DNA of 64,000 bases from Chloroflexota bacterium. Lineage in GTDB: Bacteria; Chloroflexota; Anaerolineae; B4-G1; SLSP01. Both the position numbers and the translations under genes were made by a program. A model generated the notes under the pieces. The model saw nothing but the letters and a program-made list of their open reading frames with translations, was not told the DNA's origin and made no database searches. Position 1 is the stretch's first letter, and each line of letters starts with the position of its first letter. The DNA lies in assembly GCA_019873645.1 (NCBI GenBank), contig JAIOAX010000021.1:1-64000 (forward strand), read 5' to 3'. Positions 8,235 through 17,202 of this stretch are shown in pieces.

Positions 8235-9247
8235 ACTACGGCGTGAGACTCAGCGCTGGCTACGGCACCAAAGACCATGGCCAGGCTTTTGATGTTGTCG
8301 GTGCAGACGGTTTCCGGCGTTTGACCGTTGCGGACGCACTGCAAAAACTCGCGGATGACGCCGGCATGGCCACCGGTTTTCTTTGGGTCCTCATAAGGGG
8401 GGACTTCAACCGTTTCCCATTCCGAGAAGAAGCCGCCCTTACGGGCCACGACTTGCGCGGTGAAGCCGCTTGCGCCGTCCCAGAGCACCGTCCCTCTCTC
8501 GCCGATGATGCGCCACGCGCCTTCCCAGGTGGTGTTCAGCCCTTCAGCGCACCAACTGCCGCGATACGAATAGACCAGACCATCGCTCATCTCGAAGGTT
8601 GCCACCGCCGAGGCGGCGTGGTCGTACCACGAGCCGGCCGGGTTCCATTCATAGCAGTAGACGGCCTGCGCGTCCGCGCCGCTGAGCATGCGCGCCATGT
8701 CAAAGGTGTGGATCGCCATATCCACCAGCAGTACATGCTTCATGTGGTCGCGGAAGCCGCCGAAGTGCGCACCGATGTAGAAATCGCTGTTGAGGGTGGT
8801 GATGCGTCCCAGAACACCGGAATCCAGAAAGTGTTTGAGGCGTCGGATATTGGCGTCGTAGCGGCGGTTCTGGATAACGGCATAAATCTTGCCCGCCGCC
8901 TGCGCCGCTGCAACCATTTCCTGGGCATGTTCGAGGGTATCGGCCAACGGTTTCTCGCCCAGAACGTGGCAACCGTGACGCAGCGCCGTCAATGTGACGT
9001 CATGATGCGCTTCCGGTATGGTGCAGTCGAAGACGACATCCGGGCGCGTTTGCTCCAGCGCCGTCGTCAGGTCTGTCGTCACCAGCGCGCCTGACCAGTC
9101 GTATTCTTCGGCACGCGCCCGCGCCGCTTCCTCGCGCACATCCACAAACCCGACCAGCACCACACCGGGTATATCTTTGAGCGCCTTGAGCCAGGTTCGG
9201 CTAATGCCGCCGCAGCCAACAAGCAGTGCTTTGAGTGTACGAATCAT
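8213..9247 (-). CDS. Gfo/Idh/MocA family oxidoreductase
   Basis: A 344-residue NAD(P)-dependent sugar or inositol dehydrogenase-type enzyme. The Rossmann motif VGCGGISRTW is at the N-terminus, and the signature EKPLADTLEHAQEMV follows near residue 95. The central part HFGGFRDHMKHVLLVDMAIHTFDMARML carries the usual DxxxH-type active-site region (here DMAIHTFD). Substrate is unknown; its place between GH2 and GH31 suggests oxidation of a released sugar. The C-terminal IASGG and the stop are written in a short-period repeat. Another repeat of the same type abuts the start codon, and no Shine-Dalgarno is visible before ATG 9247. The real C-terminus may therefore have been altered. Confidence 0.9.
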   Translation of the reverse strand: MIRTLKALLVGCGGISRTWLKALKDIPGVVLVGFVDVREEAARARAEEYDWSGALVTTDLTTALEQTRPDVVFDCTIPEAHHDVTLTALRHGCHVLGEKPLADTLEHAQEMVAAAQAAGKIYAVIQNRRYDANIRRLKHFLDSGVLGRITTLNSDFYIGAHFGGFRDHMKHVLLVDMAIHTFDMARMLSGADAQAVYCYEWNPAGSWYDHAASAVATFEMSDGLVYSYRGSWCAEGLNTTWEGAWRIIGERGTVLWDGASGFTAQVVARKGGFFSEWETVEVPPYEDPKKTGGHAGVIREFLQCVRNGQTPETVCTDNIKSLAMVFGAVASAESHAVVRIASGG

Positions 9248-9412
9248 AGGAGTTATCAGTAATCAGTTATCAGTAATCAGTTTTCGGTGATTGGTTGTCG
9301 GCGATTATCGCTTAATCTATCCCGAAAACGGTCAGCGGATTAAGCAGATTGAGCAGATTTATGCGACAATTGAAACTAATCCGTTCAAATCCGTTTAACC
9401 CGTTGACATTTT
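9248..9412. repeat. Composite short-period repeats; inverted copy of the 42.0-kb element
   Basis: Bases 9248-9290 are CAGTTAT/CAGTAAT heptamers. Bases 9332-9410 are a 79-bp composite of AGCAGATTG nonamers and AATCCGTTT decamers. They match the reverse complement of 41999-42077 with about four differences. No gene was found here. The GH31 stop follows within 5 bp. Confidence 0.85.
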
Positions 9413-12400
9413 TTATGCTGGGTTGAGCGCGTCGCTCATAAGGTCTGCTGATTGGAAAGTTACATCGGTCAACAGGTCGCCGGAGGGCGAGAGCAGCGCC
9501 GCGCCGAAGTACCAGAACCGTTGTTTGGGAGTGGCGGTGCTGTGAATCAGCAAGACATTCGTACCGGCGCGCAAGCGTAACGTCTTTGTGAAACGGGTGC
9601 CGTACACAAACAAGCCGTGCACCGAGTTGATGGCGGCTTTGGTGTTTTCGGCAACCTTGACACCGTTTACATAGACCTCCACCGGCGTGTTAGCGGTGAA
9701 GGCAAGCACGGTTCGTTGCGCTTTCGGGCTGATGACGGTCGCCGTCAGGTAGGTCGCCGGCGATTTATCGGCGATCTCATTCCAACGCTCGCGCCACAGT
9801 CGTATGAAGTACGCCCGCTGATAGTTCTCCGTACGCGCCAGGTCCTGCGCGAAGGTCTCCCACGGCAGATCGGCATTGGGATTGCCGGCGGCGTCCAGCA
9901 CATCGGCCGGTTGGAGCGCCAGCTTATCACGGTCATACAGGAGCGCGCGCCAGGCCGGAATCGCCGGGAAAAGAGGGAGGCTGCGAAACTCGCTGTGCAA
10001 CGTGGCGTTGCGCCAGTGCAGGGTCACGTGGGCTTCCCATTGGGTCAACATAATACCGTCGGCGGCAAAGGGCGTGGGAAGAATGTGCGAGACGGTCGTA
10101 TTCTCAAAGCGCACAACCTGCGTCTCGGTCGCGCCGCCGCGATGGAGCATGAAAGTAATTTCGGCGGAATAGGGTTCGCCGTTCACCGGCGCGGCCAGGA
10201 TGACATGGCCCAATTGCCGCGTGGCTTCCTCCGGCGTGCTGTACTGGAGAAAATGCGCAAACGGTCCCCCCAGGCGCGCCGCCAGTTGCGCCAGCATTTC
10301 CGGTCTGGTTGTGGTCTCGACTTTCGCGCGCCACAGGTCTTCGGGTTTCTGAATGTCCAGCCCGCAGCTTTTGCCCAGCAAACACTCAATGTCTGCCTTG
10401 ATGAGCTGCCAGTTGTGTTGTTCTCCCAGGGCGACGATAGGCCCATCGGCGACCGCCGTAACGACAAACGCCTGTGATTTCGGCAATTTGGGAATCGTGA
10501 TATAAACGGAGAGATTTTCAGCGTCGTAACGCCACTCAGCCGGCGCGCCGTTGAGGGTGACTGCTGCCGGCCGGACGCAGCCGCGCAACGTCACGGTATA
10601 ACCGCGCGCATCAGGCAAGGCATCGCAGTGTCCTTCGACGGGTGCGATGCTGACCGTCCACGTGCGTTCATCCGGCTGGTGCGTTTCCATCGCCGTCCAC
10701 TCATATTCCCCACGCAAATATGCCTCGGTGAGGCCATCATCCTCATACAGGCGGAATGTCCCCGCGCCGGGGAACACCATCAGCTCAAGTTGATCGCGAG
10801 GTTGCGCCGCCGTCGTCCCGGATTTCAAATGAGGTTCAGGCTGCGGTGTGAATTCGGGCGCCAGCGGCAAGATGGCGCCGGCCTTCATCAGCATGGGCAT
10901 GCGGCTCAGGTTGCCCGGAATTCTGATCCAGCGTGGCCCGGTAAAAGTTTCCAGCGTCTGGTAATCTATCCACGTCCCTTCTGGAAGCCAGACGACGACA
11001 GAGGCTATGCCCGTCTGCGGATCGGCCGGGGTAACGATGGGCGCCGCAATCATTTGATCGCCGAAGTAGTACTGATAGCGGGTCACGTAAGCGGCGTCGG
11101 CTTCGGGGTGCTCGTAGTACATCGGACGGCACAACGCCAGTCCCGTGTCGGATGTGCGGCGCGCCATTGTATACAGGTAGGGAATCAGCCGATAGCGCCA
11201 GCGGAAAGCGTCCATCGCCACGCGGCTGTACGGTTCCGGGTAGGCCCAGGGACGCCGCTCGGCACGGGGGTCCTTCGTCGAGTGCAACCGCAAGACCGGA
11301 CTGAGCGCGCCAAACTGCACCCAGCGCGCATACAACTCCGGCTCCGTCGCCCCACCCATGTGCCCCCCGATGTCGTGGCTCCACCAACCGTAGGCGACGT
11401 TCGCCGCCGTCGCCGTGAGGTAAGGCTGGAATTGCAACGCCGTCCAGCGGACATAGGTGTCGCCGGAAAAGCCGATGTAGTAACGATGGTTGCCCAGGCC
11501 GCCCCAGCGGCTGTAGAGCATCGGGCGCACGCCCTTGCGCTTGATGTCGTTGAAGTGCAGGTGATTGATCCACGGCAGCGGGTCCAGGCCCTTGACTTCG
11601 GAGATTTCGCCCTGTTGCCAGTCCATCCACCAGAAATCCACCCCGTCATCTTCCATCGGATGATGGATCATCTCGAAGTAGTGGCGGACGTAGTTCTTGT
11701 CGGCGATGCGGAAGGGAACCGGTTGGCGGCTTTCCGGGTCAATGCCCAGCGCCCTGGCAAACTGTGGATAGACTTCCTCGTGGGGATGGACGCCGTCGGC
11801 GGGATGCAAGTTGAGCGTCACGCGCAGGCCCTTTGCGTGCAGCCACTTGAGGAACGCGGGAGGATCGGGAAACAGTTTACGGTTCCAGGTGTAGCCGGTC
11901 CAGCCGTCGGGCGTATGCCAATCCATATCAATCACGAAGACATCCAGCGGAACGTTGTATGCCTCGAATTCGGCCACCAGGTCGCGCAGGTCTTGCTCGC
12001 TGTAGGCCCAGTAGCGCGACCACCAGCCACCGAGGATGTAGCGCGGGATGAGGGGGATCGCGCCGCCGAAGCGCAGATACTCGGCAATGGCGGCCTTGTA
12101 GTCGTGGCCGTAACCGAAGAAGTACCAGTCCTGCAACGCGAAATCCGGGCGCGGCCCCACCCACCCCGCATCATCAAAAATAACATTCTTGCTGTCGTCG
12201 AAGAGCGCCCAACCGGCGCGGGAAACCAGCCCCTCGGCCAGCGCCGCATCGCCCTCACATTCATCGAGCGTGCGCCGTGTGCCGCGCAGGTTTTCCGGAT
12301 TGGGCATGCCGGGGCGCCAGGTCACGGTTTGACCGTTGAGGGTGAAGGTGATGGAAAGGTTGGCGGCGGTAAATTTTCCGTCAGCAGATTGAGCAGATTC

Positions 12401-12691
12401 AGCAGATTGAAGAGTGGAAGCAGGTATGTAATGCACAGAAAGTGCGCCGGTATCTATGAGGAGTGCGCCGTTATCTTCACGCACGGTGAATTGGGGCGGG
12501 CAGTCCACATAGCGCGTGGGGAAGGCGTAGGTGCAGCGATCCTCAAAAATGCCGCGCTCCGACCATTCCAGGCGGAGCAGGCGCGGGGTCAGCACGGTGA
12601 AACGCGCATGGCCGCGCGTCACGACCGCGTCAGGATGGGCGACGGGTTGCCCACGGAAGCGGATGCGTTCGTAGAGTTCAGATGTGGTCAT
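9413..12691 (-). CDS. GH31 alpha-glucosidase/xylosidase with long C-terminal extension
   Basis: A 1092-residue family 31 enzyme; the family mostly hydrolyses alpha-glucosides or alpha-xylosides. The (beta/alpha)8 domain covers about residues 205-560. The probable nucleophile is Asp357 in DFWWMDWQQG and the acid/base is Asp411 in GFSGDTYVRW. VFVIDMDWH near 252-259 is the substrate-binding strand. After the usual C-terminal beta domains there is an extra region (about 740-1092) ending in a beta-sandwich-like part (VEVYVNGVKVAENTK, GTNVLLIHSTATPKQRFW) that may bind carbohydrate. There is no signal peptide. GAGGAAA precedes ATG 12691. Residues 92-104 are encoded by a dispersed repeat. Confidence 0.92.
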   Translation of the reverse strand: MTTSELYERIRFRGQPVAHPDAVVTRGHARFTVLTPRLLRLEWSERGIFEDRCTYAFPTRYVDCPPQFTVREDNGALLIDTGALSVHYIPASTLQSAESAQSADGKFTAANLSITFTLNGQTVTWRPGMPNPENLRGTRRTLDECEGDAALAEGLVSRAGWALFDDSKNVIFDDAGWVGPRPDFALQDWYFFGYGHDYKAAIAEYLRFGGAIPLIPRYILGGWWSRYWAYSEQDLRDLVAEFEAYNVPLDVFVIDMDWHTPDGWTGYTWNRKLFPDPPAFLKWLHAKGLRVTLNLHPADGVHPHEEVYPQFARALGIDPESRQPVPFRIADKNYVRHYFEMIHHPMEDDGVDFWWMDWQQGEISEVKGLDPLPWINHLHFNDIKRKGVRPMLYSRWGGLGNHRYYIGFSGDTYVRWTALQFQPYLTATAANVAYGWWSHDIGGHMGGATEPELYARWVQFGALSPVLRLHSTKDPRAERRPWAYPEPYSRVAMDAFRWRYRLIPYLYTMARRTSDTGLALCRPMYYEHPEADAAYVTRYQYYFGDQMIAAPIVTPADPQTGIASVVVWLPEGTWIDYQTLETFTGPRWIRIPGNLSRMPMLMKAGAILPLAPEFTPQPEPHLKSGTTAAQPRDQLELMVFPGAGTFRLYEDDGLTEAYLRGEYEWTAMETHQPDERTWTVSIAPVEGHCDALPDARGYTVTLRGCVRPAAVTLNGAPAEWRYDAENLSVYITIPKLPKSQAFVVTAVADGPIVALGEQHNWQLIKADIECLLGKSCGLDIQKPEDLWRAKVETTTRPEMLAQLAARLGGPFAHFLQYSTPEEATRQLGHVILAAPVNGEPYSAEITFMLHRGGATETQVVRFENTTVSHILPTPFAADGIMLTQWEAHVTLHWRNATLHSEFRSLPLFPAIPAWRALLYDRDKLALQPADVLDAAGNPNADLPWETFAQDLARTENYQRAYFIRLWRERWNEIADKSPATYLTATVISPKAQRTVLAFTANTPVEVYVNGVKVAENTKAAINSVHGLFVYGTRFTKTLRLRAGTNVLLIHSTATPKQRFWYFGAALLSPSGDLLTDVTFQSADLMSDALNPA
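12381..12410. repeat. CAGATT nonamer repeat inside the GH31 coding sequence
   Basis: Units of the intergenic family (AGCAGATTG, AGCAGATTC, AGCAGATTG) occur in frame within the N-terminal part of the GH31 gene and encode the QSAESAQSAD stretch. Thirty bases is a multiple of three, so the frame is preserved. Confidence 0.8.
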
Positions 12692-12809
12692 ACAGGTTTC
12701 CTCAAAGCGTTGGGTGGTCTTTAGTCCGATAGTCGGAAGTATACGTCAATTTGCGAAATCTGTCCATCACGTGCGGGTATTTGTGTGATATGGTGAGCAA
12801 TTATAACAA

Positions 12810-12837
12810 GCGGCGTGAGATCATGCACTCACGCCGC
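12810..12837 (-). terminator. Intrinsic terminator after the Rpn-like gene
   Basis: A 10-bp stem, GCGGCGTGAG with CTCACGCCGC, encloses an 8-base loop. On the minus strand it is followed by TTGTTATAATTG. It lies 18 bp past the nuclease stop and before the GH31 start. Confidence 0.75.
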
Positions 12838-12854
12838 ACCTGCATCCTTTGGGC

Positions 12855-13783
12855 TTATTGCAAAATCGCATTGAACGTTTGTTCGAACTCGCCGATGTCG
12901 GCAGCCTGTAGCGCGGCCTGCAAGAGAACACGCAGTTGTTCGATGGCAGAGACGGTTTCCAGACGTTGCTCGATACGGCGATAGTCTGCAATAGAGGGCG
13001 TGAAACGCAACGTGATAACGTCCAGCACGCCTTCCAACAACCCTTTGGCGCGGCCCTCGGCGCGACCTTCGGCAATCCCTTGAGCGCGACCTTCGGCAAT
13101 CCCTTTCTCACGCATACGCCGCAAGTAGGGCGTTTCCAACAGAGGGTCTTGTGCGATAAATTCAATCAGTTGTTCCAACATCTTCAGTACCTCCTTGTCG
13201 TGCAATAAGCTAGTCAGCGCTGCCAGCAAGCGCGCACGGTCGGCGTCGGCGGGCAACTTCACCAGGGTCGCAACAACTTCGCGCAGTTCTTGCTCCGGTT
13301 GCGTCAACTGTGTTTGTCCGATCAGCGGCAGCAGGGCCGGCCGCCCCAGAGCCAGGAGTTCGGCCGCCGACATCTGCCACAGACGAACGACACGGTAACG
13401 CCAGCTCAGCGTCGGCGCACCGCTATATCCGGTGATGCAATACTCGCCGGTATCATGCAGCCCTGCGCCCGCACCGACGTAGATGACCACGCTTTCCAAA
13501 CATCGCGCTTCTTCGCGCTGCGCCAGGCGGCTCAAGTAATCCAACATCCGCCACGACATAGGCCGGTCGCTGCGCCGCCCCTGGAATTCGACGTGTAATA
13601 GCACCTCCTGTCCATCTGCCAGCCACACGCGGAAGACGGTATCGCTGCGCAGCGTCCCGGCCGACAATTCGATATTGAGCGGTTGCGCGCGCTTGATACG
13701 ACATCTACGTTCAACAACCATGCCACATATTCCGGCGTAAAATCGTAGAGCAACTGTTTCAACGGCGTGTCGGTTTCGGGCAT
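12855..13783 (-). pseudogene. Frameshifted Rpn family nuclease / transposase-like protein (PD-(D/E)XK)
   Basis: The gene reads in two frames. ATG 13783 opens PETDTPLKQLLYDFTPEYVAWLLNVDVV, and the rest (from RAQPLNIEL to the stop at 12855) lies in another frame. The break maps to the (GC)4 run at 13685-13692; two added bases would restore one frame of about 309 residues. The core IELSAGTLRSD, HVEFQGRRSDRPM and LDYLSR matches Rpn/PDDEXK_2 nucleases. These were described as promoting RecA-independent recombination and are often multicopy. The C-terminal GIAEGRAQGIAEGRAEGRAKG repeat is also typical. It separates GH31 from the GH94-like gene. It could be an inactive gene or a sequencing error. Confidence 0.8.
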
Positions 13784-13862
13784 CAAGCGTTTCTCCGGTG
13801 TGATTGGCTCATACGTTCACTTCAATTATAAACCACGTTTTAGAGGGGGCAACATTTTGACA

Positions 13863-16800
13863 CTAAAAGTGTACGGCAACTCGCGTTATTTCCCCATCGC
13901 GTACACAGGCAGCATAGGGTGGGCCGATGATTGCGCCGTCTATGGCGACGGTATCACCATTGGCAAAGTGTAACGTGATGGCGCGCGGCTGCATGTCCGC
14001 AGCGAACGTGTCGCGCTTGTGCGGGTTGTGGTAGGTGACGGTGCATCGTCCCAGGAAGGTCGCCGTGACCGTACCGGCGTCGTCAAACAGCCGGCCAGGC
14101 AGCCTGGGTTTGAACACCAGGTGCAACGCGCCGTTCTCGACGAAAAACGGTTGCTCGCCGAAGAACATCGTCGTCCACATGCTCAGGAACTCGGCGGTGG
14201 AGCCGCTGAGGCGCGCCACGAATCCTGCACCGTGCAGCGTTGCATCGGGGTGCGCGCTGCTCACCAGAAACGAGACGTTTTCCAACGGACTGCGCCCGTA
14301 GATCGCCGGGTCAAGAAAGGGGATGAGCGCGGTTTGGGCGTCGGCAAAGAATTCGTCATACAGGCCCGCACGCAGGAGTTCGAGCAAGTATTTGTACTCC
14401 ATGTGTAGCCAGATAGATTCGTTTTCCAGCCAACCCGGCGTGAAGGCGCGCGCACGCCCGATTTCGTGGGATTCATCAGCCAGGGAGGCGTTGATTTTGT
14501 ACATGCCGAGTTGGCGATCATAGAGGGCGCTATGTTTAACCCGCTCATAGAGGGCGCGCGCCTGCGCCGTCCCATCCCCAAGTTTGAGCGCGTGGACGAA
14601 GCCTTCCAGATACAAGGGCAGGACGCGCGGTTCGAAGCGCGTGGCTTTAACATACGGTCGCCCATGGGCGTCGGCGCCGTCAAGCAACGTGTAATCCGTC
14701 ACCGTGTAGGCAAAGTAGGTGGGCGGCAGACCGTCGTTCAACATCAGCGCGCGGTTGATTCCCTGCTGTACCATCTCGGCAAAAGTGGCGAGGACGGGGG
14801 ATAGGGCGTTGAATCCCAGCGTGACCGTTTCACCGTCAATGCCGAAGCGCACCTGTTCACGGTAGGTTTCACGGGCCGTGGCGACGGTGTCCCAGTAGAC
14901 GTAATCGCGATCAGGGTCTTGAGACGACGCCCATTGTCGGCAAGCCTCGGCGATGCCATGCATCAGCACGGCTTGTTCAACCGGTATGCTGACGGCGCCG
15001 TGCGGGTGTTCCACCATCGCTTCCAGCAGGAAACGCAACAGCCGCGCCAGCTCATAGGTCTCGCAGAGCGACGCACCGAACAGCCCCGGCAGGCCGTTGA
15101 GCGCGTCGCACCAGCCCGGCCGGCCTGCCTCCATTTCGATGCCCATACCCCACGGATCGCGGGTGGCGAATTTGGTGAGCGCCAGGGTCAGCAATTTGGC
15201 GAAGACTGTCGCCCGATAGACTTCTCCACGTCCGTGAGCGGTACGCAATAAGTTGGGCGTGGCGGTGCGGGCGGCCATGAGCGCCGCCTTTTCTTCATCT
15301 TCCACAATTGCGCCGTACTGGCGGACTTTACCTGCACCCGCCAGCACATATTTCCGGCTGCGCGGTTGCACAAAAACGGCGCTGTCGAAATAAGGGAGGG
15401 TGGTGTTGAAAAGCAGTGCGTGTTTGCGGTCGGGATAGATCGCCAGGTAGCTTTCCAGAAGATCGAGGTTGTAGAACCAGTGGTCAATCCAATAACCTTC
15501 GCCGAACGTGGCTTCAAAATGCTGTTCGGCCTCGGCCAGCGCCGCCGCAATGAAGGCCTCCGGCGCGACTTTGAGGCCGATGTGACGATCCGCGATGGCT
15601 TTGAGCAAGCCCCCCGGCGTGAAAGGGCGCGCCAGCAACGGCGCGAGCGGCGTCGGATCGTCTGCCAGCGCCAGGATGTTCTCGCGGGCCTCATCCGGCA
15701 AAGTGAAGCGGCTGCCGTTGACCACCAGCGGATTGTAACCGTCAATCTGAATAAGTTCGAGGAATGATAACACATTGAAATCGCCGACCTGTGGATTGAA
15801 CCACACATCACAGCGGCGATTTTGGTTCACGTCGCGGTAATTGCCGTTGCCCTGTGAGTAAGGTTCGGCGGCCAGGAAGAAGGCGTTGTAGTCGCGTTCC
15901 AGGTCGCCGTGCTTGCGCGAATAAATGTGATAGACGCATGGTTTTTCCTTGCTCCCCAGGATCACCGGCCAACCGCCGCGCATCACATTGTCGAGAAAGG
16001 TCTGGCGGCAGTAAGCGTCAAAGAGCGGGTCTGCGGTATGGGTGGCGACTACGTCGGTCAGGTGTTCGACGAGGCGGTTGCTCTCGGCGCGTTTGGCGTG
16101 CAGGTACGCCGCTTGCGTGAGACGTGCTTGTTGATGGTGAATGGTCTCGATGTCGCGGACGTGGCCGATGATGGCATTGAGCGTGAGGCTCTGGCCGGGG
16201 TCCAGCGTCGCCTGCGCCCCACAGAAGCCGCACGGTGTGCGTCCCACGGTGATCTGCCGCTGCGTGCGCAGCGCGTCCAGGGGCTGGGCAAGGAAGCCAT
16301 CCGGCGCGCTCAGAGCCGTGTTGACGCCGAAGACAACGACCGGGTCCACGAACATAGGCAAAAGCGCGCCGTCGTCACCGAAGGCCAGGTAGAAGTGCCC
16401 GGCCTGGATTTCGGCGACTTCCGCCGTATCGCCCGCGCTGGCCTGGAAGCGGTAGAAGGGGATGCCGCGCTCCAGGTTGAAGACGCCCATCCACGCTTCG
16501 AGCGTGCGCCCAATTTCTTTCAATCCCCGGTTGTCCACGCCATAGGGCATCACCCAGGGCATACCATCGAGCATTTCTACCCTTACCGGCGTCGCGCCGA
16601 CGTTGACGACCGTCACCCGGCGCACCAGCCCGGCAAAATGCTCGCCCGGCAACGTGAAGTACAGGACGTCCGTTTGCAAGCCGTGCGCCGGGCTGTGGGT
16701 CTGCAATTCCAGCTCATTCATACCGATGTGCATGGATGGCGTATCCTGAGTCGCCCAGGGAGCAAACGGTTCATAGAAGGTTGTCGCTCCATCGCGGGTG

Positions 16801-17054
16801 AGCTTGAGGAACGTGCGGAAGCCGGTATAGGGTGTACTCTGATAGGCTTTGTTCGCAGGCAAGAACTCCATAATCGGATGGTCCTTGTTCTCAATGCCGA
16901 AGCCGGCGATGGCCTGCCCGCGATTGACGTAGAAGACCCACAACGGGATGCCCAGGGGGCCGGCGATGCCCGGCAGAAAGCTGGCGAACGGGCGCGCGGC
17001 GGCAAAGTTCTCGATGACAAAACGACCGTCAGCGTCAAAAGTGTAGTTTTTCAT
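13863..17054 (-). CDS. GH94-like glycoside phosphorylase/hydrolase ((alpha/alpha)6 barrel)
   Basis: A 1063-residue cytoplasmic protein related to cellobiose phosphorylase-type enzymes of the former GT36/GH94 group. These split beta-linked glucosides with phosphate. The segments YRDVNQNRRCDVWF, GYNPLVVNGSRF, GYWIDHWFYNLDLLESYL and AGRPGWCDALNGLPGLFG are recognisable from long 'cellobiose phosphorylase' annotations of about 1100 residues. The N-terminal 300 residues look like a beta-sandwich, followed by the helical barrel. I could not place the catalytic Asp with certainty. GGAGAG precedes ATG 17054. Sitting between GH16 and GH31, it may process beta-gluco-oligosaccharides released outside. 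It could also be an uncharacterised GH family. Confidence 0.7.
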   Translation of the reverse strand: MKNYTFDADGRFVIENFAAARPFASFLPGIAGPLGIPLWVFYVNRGQAIAGFGIENKDHPIMEFLPANKAYQSTPYTGFRTFLKLTRDGATTFYEPFAPWATQDTPSMHIGMNELELQTHSPAHGLQTDVLYFTLPGEHFAGLVRRVTVVNVGATPVRVEMLDGMPWVMPYGVDNRGLKEIGRTLEAWMGVFNLERGIPFYRFQASAGDTAEVAEIQAGHFYLAFGDDGALLPMFVDPVVVFGVNTALSAPDGFLAQPLDALRTQRQITVGRTPCGFCGAQATLDPGQSLTLNAIIGHVRDIETIHHQQARLTQAAYLHAKRAESNRLVEHLTDVVATHTADPLFDAYCRQTFLDNVMRGGWPVILGSKEKPCVYHIYSRKHGDLERDYNAFFLAAEPYSQGNGNYRDVNQNRRCDVWFNPQVGDFNVLSFLELIQIDGYNPLVVNGSRFTLPDEARENILALADDPTPLAPLLARPFTPGGLLKAIADRHIGLKVAPEAFIAAALAEAEQHFEATFGEGYWIDHWFYNLDLLESYLAIYPDRKHALLFNTTLPYFDSAVFVQPRSRKYVLAGAGKVRQYGAIVEDEEKAALMAARTATPNLLRTAHGRGEVYRATVFAKLLTLALTKFATRDPWGMGIEMEAGRPGWCDALNGLPGLFGASLCETYELARLLRFLLEAMVEHPHGAVSIPVEQAVLMHGIAEACRQWASSQDPDRDYVYWDTVATARETYREQVRFGIDGETVTLGFNALSPVLATFAEMVQQGINRALMLNDGLPPTYFAYTVTDYTLLDGADAHGRPYVKATRFEPRVLPLYLEGFVHALKLGDGTAQARALYERVKHSALYDRQLGMYKINASLADESHEIGRARAFTPGWLENESIWLHMEYKYLLELLRAGLYDEFFADAQTALIPFLDPAIYGRSPLENVSFLVSSAHPDATLHGAGFVARLSGSTAEFLSMWTTMFFGEQPFFVENGALHLVFKPRLPGRLFDDAGTVTATFLGRCTVTYHNPHKRDTFAADMQPRAITLHFANGDTVAIDGAIIGPPYAACVRDGEITRVAVHF

Positions 17055-17162
17055 AGATGCTCTCCGGGTGGGTAAACCGCGAATCGCGCTAATCTACGCG
17101 GATTTTTAAAATTAGCGCAGATTCGCGTGATTCGCGGTTAAAATTTTGCATGGTGATTCGAG

Positions 17163-17195
17163 CCGTCCCGGAAGTATCAATGACTTCCGGGACGG
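17163..17195 (-). terminator. Hairpin after the GH16 gene
   Basis: A 13-bp perfect stem (CCGTCCCGGAAGT with ACTTCCGGGACGG) and a 7-base loop start 7 bp past the GH16 stop. There is no immediate T-run on the minus strand, so it may act as an mRNA end stabiliser rather than a classical terminator. Confidence 0.6.
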
Positions 17196-17202
17196 TCAGG
17201 TG

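Noticed and set aside
10628-12724. 698-codon plus-strand ORF opposite GH31
   Set aside because: It is antisense to a clear GH31 gene with its catalytic motifs, reads as Arg/Ala-rich low-quality sequence, and has no ribosome site.
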